A stretch of DNA of 42,277 nt from Hydrogenophilaceae bacterium (lineage in GTDB: Bacteria > Pseudomonadota > Alphaproteobacteria > Caulobacterales > Aquidulcibacteraceae), in NCBI GenBank assembly GCA_013389015.1, contig JACAEE010000069.1, positions 1 through 42,277 on the forward strand. Reading direction: 5' to 3'. Below the pieces are notes generated by a model. It was not told the DNA's origin. It searched no databases and saw only the letters and a program-made list of their open reading frames with translations. Positions 36,565-42,277 of this stretch are shown piece after piece; position 1 is the first letter of the stretch, and each line of letters opens with the position of its first letter. Position numbers and translations under genes: made by a program.

Positions 36565-36657
36565 TTACGCGAAGATTTGGGCGGCTTGAGACAGGACCGG
36601 CGCGGCGATCAGCGCAAAGGCGAAGGCGGCGGCGAGAAGCGAAGCGGCGCGGGGCAT
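36565..36657 (-). CDS. Small secreted-type peptide, copy B
   Basis: 30 aa from the ATG at 36657 (AGGA nine bases upstream); an ATG at 36666 would add MTT but overlaps that site. The sequence MPRAASLLAAAFAFALIAAP is a signal-peptide-like or single membrane helix, followed by VLSQAAQIFA. The ending QAAQI and the size repeat those of copy A, 30 bases upstream. No family is recognised. Too short for most gene callers. Confidence 0.5.
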   Translation of the reverse strand: MPRAASLLAAAFAFALIAAPVLSQAAQIFA

Positions 36658-36686
36658 GGTCGTCATTCCTGGGGTGCGTTCGGGGA

Positions 36687-36788
36687 TCAGAGGATTTGGG
36701 CGGCTTGGGCCAAAGTCGCGGTCGCGAACGGGACGAACAGCGCGGCGGCGAGGAGAAGGCTGGTCAGCTTGGAAGCGGTGCGGGTCAT
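36687..36788 (-). CDS. Small secreted-type peptide, copy A
   Basis: 33 aa: MTRTASKLTSLLLAAALF, then VPFATATLAQAAQIL. Basic N-terminus, hydrophobic core and an Ala-x-Ala region resemble a Sec signal peptide with almost no mature part. GGAG lies nine bases before the ATG. It and copy B are tandem, same strand, nearly equal length, and share the QAAQI ending, which argues for gene duplication and selection at protein level. Function unknown. Confidence 0.5.
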   Translation of the reverse strand: MTRTASKLTSLLLAAALFVPFATATLAQAAQIL

Positions 36789-36861
36789 GGGGTTCAGCTC
36801 CGGGGTCGTGTGATCGCGTCGTTGCGATGACTGGACGGTACCCGGCGCCCGCCGGGCCGGC

Positions 36862-36877
36862 TGTGACCCAGGGCACA
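36862..36877 (-). promoter_or_regulatory. Possible CRP/FNR-type site upstream of the small-peptide genes
   Basis: TGTGA-N6-GCACA matches the CRP-type TGTGA-N6-TCACA at 9 of 10 positions. It lies about 75-90 bases upstream of the copy A start, a suitable activator position. No good -35/-10 pair was fixed downstream, so this is only a suggestion. Confidence 0.25.
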
Positions 36878-37123
36878 GTGCGCGCGCCCGCGTCCGCGCG
36901 GAGCAGGCTCCGCACGGCGCAGGGGCGGCGGGAGCGGGCGAAGGCTAGGACGTGTCCGCCGCGAAGCCGGCGCGCGGCGCGGCCTGCGCGGGAAGCTTTT
37001 GCGCAGGCGGGCGGCCGAGCGTCGGCTGCTGGCCTTTGAAGCCGCGGTTCAGGCGGCGGGAGAAGGTGGTCGCGGAGCGACCGGATGTGGTCGACGCCCC
37101 CTCATCCGTCGGCTTCGCCGACA

Positions 37124-37150
37124 CCTTCTCCCCCACTACGGGGGAGAAGG
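37124..37150. repeat. REP-like palindrome in a 376-base non-coding stretch
   Basis: CCTTCTCCCCC (37124-37134) and GGGGGAGAAGG (37140-37150) form an 11-bp perfect stem around ACTAC. The sequence just before it (CATCCGTCGGCTTCGCCGACACC) is itself a small inverted pair. This composite resembles intergenic palindromes common in alphaproteobacterial genomes. It follows the subtilase gene on the minus strand. Apart from this and the CRP-like site, I see nothing convincing between 36789 and 37164. Confidence 0.5.
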
Positions 37151-37164
37151 GATGGTCACGCGCC

Positions 37165-38526
37165 TCAGTTCCCGCCGGCGAGCCTGGCGCTGGCGTCGAA
37201 CACTTTGATCCGGGGACGCCCGCCGGTGTTGATGCCGCTGGCTTCGAGCGCGGCTTCGATGTCGGCGACGCTTGCGGCGGGCGCGAACGAGCGCAGCGCG
37301 GCGAAGGCGCCGGCGACATGCGGCGTCGCCATCGAGGTGCCGGAGAAGGCGCTGAACGCATTGCCGGGCACGGACGAATTGATCGCGACGCCCGGCGCGT
37401 GGAGATCGACCTGCGGCCCACAATTGGAGAACGAGGCGACCGCGTCGGCTTTGCTGGTGGCGCCTACGGTGACCGCGCTCGATATGCAGCCGGGGAAGCT
37501 CACCGCGTCGCGGAAGCCGTCATTGCCCGACGCGATGATTGTGGCCACGCCTGCCGCGCGCAGCTGATCGATGATCGGCTTGGTCAGGTCGCCGTCGCAG
37601 AAGCCGGCGGAGCGGCCGCCGCCCAGGCTCATGTTCGCCGACGCAACCGCGCGCGCCTGCGCCTGCTGCAGCACGAAATCGAGGCCGCGGATCTGGTCCG
37701 ACGTGAAGGAGGCTACGCATGGGCTCGGGCCCCCGCCGCATGCCCCGCCGCGGAAGATCGAGAACACCTGCACCGCGATGATCTCGGCGTCCGGCGCCAT
37801 GCCGGTGAAGCTCGGGCCACGGCCTGCGGCGATGCCGGCGACGTGGGTGCCGTGCTCGCACCCATCGGCGGTGCAGGGGCGCCCGGCGCCGGCGCCGGTC
37901 TGCGAGGCCTGCCCGTTCGGGCAGGCGCTGGTCGAGCCCTGGAGCGCCGAGGTGGTGGAGAAACAGGCCTCCGCCGTCACCCGCCCGGCGAGGAAGGAAT
38001 GGGCGCTGTCGACGCCGGTGTCGAGAATGGCGACGGCCTGGCCCTGCCCGCGTCCGCCGGCGGCGAAAAGCTGCGGGCCCTGCACGAGCGGCACGCTGTC
38101 GGCCAGCGTCGGAAAGGCGAGGCGGTCTTCGCTCCAGGCGTCGAAGGCGGGATTGGCGTACATGACGTCGAGCTGCGCGGGGGTGAGCTCGGCGACGACG
38201 TAGGGCAGCCGCTCGCTCAGCGCCTGGGCTTCGGCGACGCCGGCGGCGGCGAAGGCCGCGAGCGCCTCCTCCTGGCGATCGCCCATGGCCGGCGCCGCGA
38301 TCTCGCCCGCCCCCGCGAGCCGCGCGATCACGCGCACCACGCCGGCCTCCTCGGCCTTGGCGCGCAGCGCCGCAAGCGTCGTGACCGGCGCATCTTCGAG
38401 CGCCGGCTCCGCCGCGACCGGCGGGCAGACGTCGATCTCGGGGGGATCGGTGGGCGAGACGCAGGAGGCGGTCAGCGACAGCGCCAGCGCCAGGGCGGCG
38501 GCGGTCCCGATGAGATTGCGCGGCAT
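37165..38526 (-). CDS. S8 (subtilisin-type) serine protease, lipoprotein
   Basis: 453 aa. The lipobox LTASC (C22) predicts a lipid anchor. Residues about 50-135 are a pro-region/inhibitor-like domain. The protease domain has the catalytic triad D169 (ILDTGVD), H225 (HGTHVAG), S398 (GTSMATPH), with oxyanion N335 (ASGNDG). Several cysteines (188, 202, 218, 223, 263, 270, 310, 347, 369) suggest disulfides. Likely processed outside the inner membrane, with the pro-region removed. AGGAGG lies seven bases before the ATG. Alone on its strand; nothing in the neighbourhood indicates its substrate. Confidence 0.93.
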   Translation of the reverse strand: MPRNLIGTAAALALALSLTASCVSPTDPPEIDVCPPVAAEPALEDAPVTTLAALRAKAEEAGVVRVIARLAGAGEIAAPAMGDRQEEALAAFAAAGVAEAQALSERLPYVVAELTPAQLDVMYANPAFDAWSEDRLAFPTLADSVPLVQGPQLFAAGGRGQGQAVAILDTGVDSAHSFLAGRVTAEACFSTTSALQGSTSACPNGQASQTGAGAGRPCTADGCEHGTHVAGIAAGRGPSFTGMAPDAEIIAVQVFSIFRGGACGGGPSPCVASFTSDQIRGLDFVLQQAQARAVASANMSLGGGRSAGFCDGDLTKPIIDQLRAAGVATIIASGNDGFRDAVSFPGCISSAVTVGATSKADAVASFSNCGPQVDLHAPGVAINSSVPGNAFSAFSGTSMATPHVAGAFAALRSFAPAASVADIEAALEASGINTGGRPRIKVFDASARLAGGN

Positions 38527-38705
38527 GGCGTCCCTCCTCTCACGCGAACGTGAGCGTTCCTAGCACGCCCGCCAGGAGAGCCGCATGAAGAATTGTCGAG
38601 GGCGGCGTGATCCGGCCGCCGCCGACGCAACATATCCCCTCCCCTCTTGCGAACGGGACAAGGACTTGGGGTCAGGCGCAAGGCCGGCTTGCGGCCGGCG
38701 CTGCG

Positions 38706-39362
38706 TCAGGCCGCCTGCTGCATCCGCGGTTCGAACGCGGCCTCGGTCTTGGCGCGGATCTCGTCAAGGGCGACGCCGTCGGCGATCTCGATGAGCTGCA
38801 TGGGGCCCTCGCCCTTCTTGTCGATCTCGAACACGCCGAGATCGGTGATCACGAGATCGACGACGCGCACGCCGGTGAGCGGCAGCGCGCATTTGCGCAG
38901 GAGCTTCGGCGCGCCGTCTTTCGCCGTATGCTCCATCACCACGACCACGCGCTTGACGCCGGCGACGAGATCCATCGCCCCGCCCATGCCCTTGACCATC
39001 CTGCCGGGCACCATCCAGTTGGCCAGATCGCCGTTCTGCGACACCTCCATGGCGCCGAGGATGGAGAGATCGATGTGCCCGCCGCGGATCATCGCAAAGG
39101 AATCGGCGCTGGAGAAATAGGACGACTTGGGGAGTTCGGTGATCGTCTGCTTGCCGGCGTTGATGAGGTCGGGATCGACTTCGTCCTCATACGGAAACGG
39201 CCCCATGCCGAGCATGCCGTTCTCGCTCTGCAGCGTCACTTCCATGCCCGGCGGGATGTAGTTCGCCACCAGCGTCGGGATGCCGATGCCGAGATTGACG
39301 TAGAAGCCGTCGCGCAGCTCCTTGGCGGCGCGTTGGGCGAGCTGGTCGCGTGTCCAAGCCAT
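38706..39362 (-). CDS. scoB: 3-oxoacid CoA-transferase, subunit B
   Basis: 218 aa. VNLGIGIPTLVANYIP near the start and the catalytic Glu in SENGMLGMGP, then GGHIDLSILGAMEVSQNGDLANWMVPG and KGMGGAMDLVAG. With subunit A it moves CoA from succinyl-CoA (or another donor) to acetoacetate or a related 3-oxoacid, allowing ketone-body or fatty-acid use. The start shares one base with the subunit A stop (TGATG). The 179-base stretch behind it holds a CTCACG-CGAA-CGTGAG hairpin and no gene. Confidence 0.93.
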   Translation of the reverse strand: MAWTRDQLAQRAAKELRDGFYVNLGIGIPTLVANYIPPGMEVTLQSENGMLGMGPFPYEDEVDPDLINAGKQTITELPKSSYFSSADSFAMIRGGHIDLSILGAMEVSQNGDLANWMVPGRMVKGMGGAMDLVAGVKRVVVVMEHTAKDGAPKLLRKCALPLTGVRVVDLVITDLGVFEIDKKGEGPMQLIEIADGVALDEIRAKTEAAFEPRMQQAA

Positions 39363-40069
39363 CAGGCGGCCTCCCGCTTGCGCGTCGTGCGCTGTTCGAT
39401 CCGCTTTTCAAAGGTCGCTTCGATGATCCGATCGACGAAAACGCCCGGCGTATGAATGCAATCGGGATCGAGCGCGCCGACCGGCACGAGCGTCTCCACT
39501 TCCGCGACGCATACCTTCCCGGCGGTGGCCATCATCGGATTGAAGTTCCGCGCCGTCTTGCGATAGACCAGATTGCCTTCGCGATCGCCCTTCCAGGCCT
39601 TGACGATCGAGAGGTCGGCGGTGAGGCCGGTTTCCAGCACATAATCCTCGCCGTTGAAGCGCTTGATCTCCTTGCCTTCGGCTACGAGCGTGCCGACGCC
39701 GGTCTTGGTGTAGAAGCCGGCGATGCCCGCGCCGCCGGCGCGGATGCGCTCGGCCAGCGTCCCCTGCGGGTTGAATTCGAGCTGCAATTCCCCGGAGAGA
39801 TACTGGCGCTCGAACTCCTTGTTCTCGCCGACATAGGACGAGATCATTTTGGCGATCTGGCGCGTCTCCAGGAGCTGGCCGAGGCCGAAGCCGTCGACGC
39901 CGGCATTGTTGGAGATGACGGTGATCCCCCTCACCCCGGACTCGCGCAGCGCCGCGATCAGGTTTTCCGGGATGCCGCACAGGCCGAAGCCCCCGCTCAT
40001 CACGGTCATATTGTCGAACGTCAGCCCCGCGAGGGCTGATTTCGCGTCCGGAAAGACTTTGTCGGCCAT
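39362..40069 (-). CDS. scoA: 3-oxoacid CoA-transferase, subunit A
   Basis: 235 aa. MADKVFPDAKSALAG start, MSGGFGLCGIPENLIAAL (CoA-binding Gly-rich loop), ISNNAGVDGFGLGQLL, GAGIAGFYTKTGVGT and RNFNPMMATAGKVCVAEVE. Class I CoA-transferase alpha subunit, normal length. Forms a heterotetramer with the B subunit encoded next. Upstream is the inverted-repeat region at 40.1-40.4 kb, so its promoter must lie within or beside that structure. Confidence 0.94.
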   Translation of the reverse strand: MADKVFPDAKSALAGLTFDNMTVMSGGFGLCGIPENLIAALRESGVRGITVISNNAGVDGFGLGQLLETRQIAKMISSYVGENKEFERQYLSGELQLEFNPQGTLAERIRAGGAGIAGFYTKTGVGTLVAEGKEIKRFNGEDYVLETGLTADLSIVKAWKGDREGNLVYRKTARNFNPMMATAGKVCVAEVETLVPVGALDPDCIHTPGVFVDRIIEATFEKRIEQRTTRKREAA

Positions 40070-40131
40070 GGGCGCTGTTTACGTGCCGTCACGCTGCAGC
40101 GCAATATCGTGGCGCGCGGGCGTTGCGATGC

Positions 40132-40359
40132 AGGCCCCATCGTGGAGGCGCGCAGTGGTCGGCGGCCGGCCTTTGGGGCGCGAGCGTGTTTACACCGCCC
40201 CCAGCGCCGACGCTCCAGCTTCCGCGTGATCGAAACGCGTTTCATGCGCGGCCGATAGGCGAATGAGGTTCGTGAGCGTGGCACCGGAAGCGGTGTCCAA
40301 GCGCCCCGGCGAGCAAGGCCGGCTGCCGACCCCCCCGGCGCGCCTCCACGATGGGGCCT
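40132..40359. repeat. Long inverted repeat upstream of scoA
   Basis: Bases 40132-40153 and 40338-40359 are perfect 22-bp inverted copies (left begins AGGCCCCATCGTGGAGG). Similarity continues inwards on both arms (GGTCGGC, then GCCGGCCTT) and, with gaps, outwards to GGCGCGC at 40111 and its mate at 40374-40380. The arms are roughly 65-90 bp around an unrelated centre of about 90 bp. There is no matching target duplication and no protein. The stretch 40070-40380 contains nothing else I can name. Confidence 0.7.
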
Positions 40360-40380
40360 CCTGCACCGTTCCAGCGCGCC

Positions 40381-40422
40381 AAAAAAAAGAAACGCGGCGG
40401 CCGCTGAGCCGGCGGCCGCCGC
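40381..40422 (-). terminator. Intrinsic terminator
   Basis: Minus strand: 11-bp perfect stem GCGGCGGCCGC/GCGGCCGCCGC with a 7-base loop, followed by GTTTCTTTTTTTT. This is the only textbook rho-independent terminator in the window, and it serves the candidate small RNA and/or the CoA-transferase III gene. Confidence 0.9.
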
Positions 40423-40520
40423 ACTGTCTGTCGACAGTCTCGAACGGGCCGCTAGCGAGGGACTAAAGTGCGTCCCGTTCGGCCGTGAGCTAACCAAAGC
40501 CGCGCTGAATCGGCTCTGAA
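40381..40520 (-). ncRNA. Candidate small RNA ending at a strong terminator
   Basis: On the minus strand, a -10-like CATAAT (40532-40527) would start RNA near 40520. The RNA then holds an 8-bp stem CGAACGGG/CCCGTTCG enclosing a smaller GGGAC...GTCCC pair, a CTGTCGACAG palindrome, and finally an intrinsic terminator. No reading frame explains these structures. It begins 35 bases beyond the end of the CoA-transferase III gene, so it may instead be that gene's structured 3' end. No -35 at ideal spacing was found (CTGACG with a 20-bp spacer). Confidence 0.4.
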
Positions 40521-40554
40521 CGCCCGATTATGTTGCGCTCAGCTTGGCGGCGCG

Positions 40555-41667
40555 TCAGCTCACGCCCCAGTCGCGCAGGATTTCGGCGTTGTGCTGGCCC
40601 ACGATCGGCGCAGGCCCTTGCGCGGCCGACGGCGTGCGCGAGAACCGCGGCGCCGGCGCCGGCTGCTTCACGCCTTCGATCTCGACGAAGGCCTTGCGTT
40701 CGACATTGTGCGGATGCGCCATCGCCTCAGACCAGGAAAGCACGGGCGCAAAGCATACGTCGCTGCCTTCCATGATCGCGCACCATTCATCGCGCGTCTT
40801 GGTCTTGAGCACGGCGGCGAGCTTCGCCGAGAGCGCAGGCCATTTCGAGCGGTCCATCTGCGCGGCGAAGTCCGGATCGTCCGTAAGCCCCGTTTTCTCC
40901 AGCAAGAGCGCATAGAATTGCGGCTCGATCGATCCGATCGACACCCACTTGCCGTCCTTGCATTCGTACGTGTCGTAGAAGTGCGCGCCGCCGTCGAGCA
41001 GGTTGGAATCGCGGTCGTCCGTCCAGATGCCGGCGGCGCGCATGCCGAAGAACATCGAGGCGAGCGAGATCACGCCGTCCGTCATCGCGCAATCGATCAC
41101 CTGGCCTTTGCCGGAGCGGCCCGCCTCCACCAGGGCCGCGCAAATCCCCATCGCGAGATAAAGCGCCCCGCCGCCGAAATCGCCGACGAGATTGAGCGGC
41201 GGCGCCGGCGAATCGTCGCGCCGCCCCATCGCGTGCAGCGCGCCGGTGAGCGCGACATAGTTGAGATCGTGCCCTGCCGCATTGGCGAGCGCGCCGAACT
41301 GGCCCCACCCGGTCATGCGCCCGTAAACCAGCTTCGGATTGCGCGCGAGCGCGACATCGGGCCCGAGCCCCAAGCGCTCCATCACGCCGGGGCGAAAGCC
41401 TTCGATCAGCGCGTCGGCCTTGCTCATGAGCTTCAGCGCGGTTTCGACATCCTCCGGCTTCTTCAGATCGAGCGCGATCGAGCGGCGCCCGCGCGAGGTG
41501 ACGTCGAACACGTTGGGGCCCTTGGGCGTGCCGCCGCGCGCGCCGCTGACGCGATCGATGCGCACCACGTCTGCGCCCATGTCGGAGAGCAGCATCGCGC
41601 AGAACGGGCCGGGGCCGATGCCGGCGAACTCGACGATCTTCAAACCTGCAAGCGGGCCCGTGGCCAT
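40555..41667 (-). CDS. Class III CoA-transferase, AMACR-type (alpha-methylacyl-CoA racemase-like)
   Basis: 370 aa. [38 protein letters not shown] is the typical AMACR beginning. Candidate catalytic residues H133 ([13 protein letters not shown]), D163 ([11 protein letters not shown]) and E235 ([10 protein letters not shown]) sit at the positions of the His, Asp and Glu of mycobacterial MCR, favouring a racemase over a formyl- or carnitine-CoA-transferase. It interconverts R and S 2-methylacyl-CoAs for beta-oxidation of branched acids. Preceded by an SDR gene on the same strand with 24 bases between them. Confidence 0.9.
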   Translation of the reverse strand: MATGPLAGLKIVEFAGIGPGPFCAMLLSDMGADVVRIDRVSGARGGTPKGPNVFDVTSRGRRSIALDLKKPEDVETALKLMSKADALIEGFRPGVMERLGLGPDVALARNPKLVYGRMTGWGQFGALANAAGHDLNYVALTGALHAMGRRDDSPAPPLNLVGDFGGGALYLAMGICAALVEAGRSGKGQVIDCAMTDGVISLASMFFGMRAAGIWTDDRDSNLLDGGAHFYDTYECKDGKWVSIGSIEPQFYALLLEKTGLTDDPDFAAQMDRSKWPALSAKLAAVLKTKTRDEWCAIMEGSDVCFAPVLSWSEAMAHPHNVERKAFVEIEGVKQPAPAPRFSRTPSAAQGPAPIVGQHNAEILRDWGVS

Positions 41668-41691
41668 GTGCTTTCCTCCCAGTGTCCTGAA

Positions 41692-42277
41692 CTACAGCGT
41701 CTGTCCGTCGTCGAGCGTGAACACCGCGCCCGTCACCGCGGCCGAGCGCGCGCCGCACAGGAAGGCCATCATGTCATCGAGATCGCTCTCTTGCATCAGG
41801 CGCCGTCGCGGAAAGCCGGCGACGAGTTTCTTGCCCGCTTCCTCCTGGAAGAAGGCGTCGTTGAGTTCCGTAACGATATAGCCCGGGCACACCGCATTGA
41901 CGTTGATCCCGCGATTGGCCCATTCGCGCGCCAGCGCCTTGGTCAACATCACGAGCCCCGCTTTCGACGTGCAATAGGCCGCAAGCCCCGGCAGCACTTT
42001 GAGCGCGCCGATCGAGGCGATGTTGACGATGCGGCCCTGCTTCTCGCCGCGCGCCATCATCCGCCGCGCCGCTTCGCGCGCGCACAGGAACGGACCGCGC
42101 AGATTGACGCCCATGATCTGGTCGAACTGGTCGGCGGTGAGATCGACGGCCATCGCGCGCGCGTTCATGCCGGCGTTGTTGACGAGCGTGTCGATCGGGC
42201 CGAGCGCGCTCTCGGCGGCGTCGAACGCCGCCGCGATCGAGCCCTCGTCGGCGACGTCCATCGCGAACGCGCGCGCC
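41692..42277 (-). CDS. Short-chain dehydrogenase/reductase (5' end outside window)
   Basis: At least 194 residues are visible; the frame continues through the right edge, so the N-terminal TGxxxGxG cofactor loop lies outside. Seen are DVADEGSIAAAF, DTLVNNAGMNARA (NNAG), GRIVNIASIGALKVLPGLAAYCTSKAGL (catalytic Ser, Tyr and Lys), VNAVCPGYIVTELN and TGAVFTLDDGQTL. Classical SDR, probably a 3-hydroxyacyl-CoA or related alcohol dehydrogenase given its neighbours, but the substrate is unproven. An ATG at 42261 is internal, not the start. Confidence 0.9.
   Translation of the reverse strand, partial: ARAFAMDVADEGSIAAAFDAAESALGPIDTLVNNAGMNARAMAVDLTADQFDQIMGVNLRGPFLCAREAARRMMARGEKQGRIVNIASIGALKVLPGLAAYCTSKAGLVMLTKALAREWANRGINVNAVCPGYIVTELNDAFFQEEAGKKLVAGFPRRRLMQESDLDDMMAFLCGARSAAVTGAVFTLDDGQTL

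Overview
The window looks like chromosomal DNA from a high-GC alphaproteobacterium. The evidence is a fused ispDF gene, the ntrB-ntrC-ntrY-ntrX block followed by hfq and hflX, a [2Fe-2S] SoxR, and an rlpA/D,D-carboxypeptidase/tmk/holB/tatD/MBL string. A member of Caulobacterales or a Hyphomonas-like group would fit, but the genus cannot be read from this sequence.

Left part (1-17.9 kb). A soxR gene faces a VOC-fold gene across a near-perfect SoxR box. Then come a secreted protein of unknown function, pncC, a membrane/spermidine-synthase fusion, and ispDF. The nitrogen-type two-component block follows (ntrB/ntrC overlap by 4 bases, ntrY/ntrX by 1). Both response regulators lack the GAFTGA loop needed to contact sigma-54. 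After it come a D-amino-acid aminotransferase, hfq, hflX, an acyltransferase and mazG.

Centre (about 17.98-20.70 kb). Just upstream of mazG is a 28-bp sequence with the architecture of a XerCD dif site. The E. coli-type FtsK-orienting octamer GGGNAGGG changes strand across it: by eye, 9 plus and 2 minus to the left, 0 plus and 5 minus to the right. This window therefore probably spans the replication terminus. A 2,667-bp IS1595-family element has inserted at the edge of that site. It has about 34-bp inverted ends and an 8-bp target duplication, AATATACC, whose first 3 bases are the last 3 of the dif right arm. It carries three passenger genes on the transposase strand: an unknown 245-aa protein, a PIN-domain nuclease and a small basic protein.

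Right part (20.8-42.3 kb). A minus-strand cell-envelope and replication operon (rlpA, D,D-carboxypeptidase, tmk, holB, tatD, MBL) is followed by tRNA-Ser(UGA) and a Cys-rich lipoprotein with an internal duplication. A plus-strand run then encodes an acyl-CoA ligase, an FMN nitronate monooxygenase-like enzyme, a fused 5-oxoprolinase, DUF969 and DUF979 membrane proteins and a DUF2891 protein; the last four look like a 5-oxoproline uptake and hydrolysis unit. Next are two tandem, very short secreted-type peptides on the minus strand, a subtilase lipoprotein, a two-subunit 3-oxoacid CoA-transferase, a region with a long inverted repeat and a candidate small RNA, an AMACR-type CoA-transferase/racemase and a truncated SDR. 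The latter enzymes suggest fatty-acid or branched-chain acyl-CoA metabolism.
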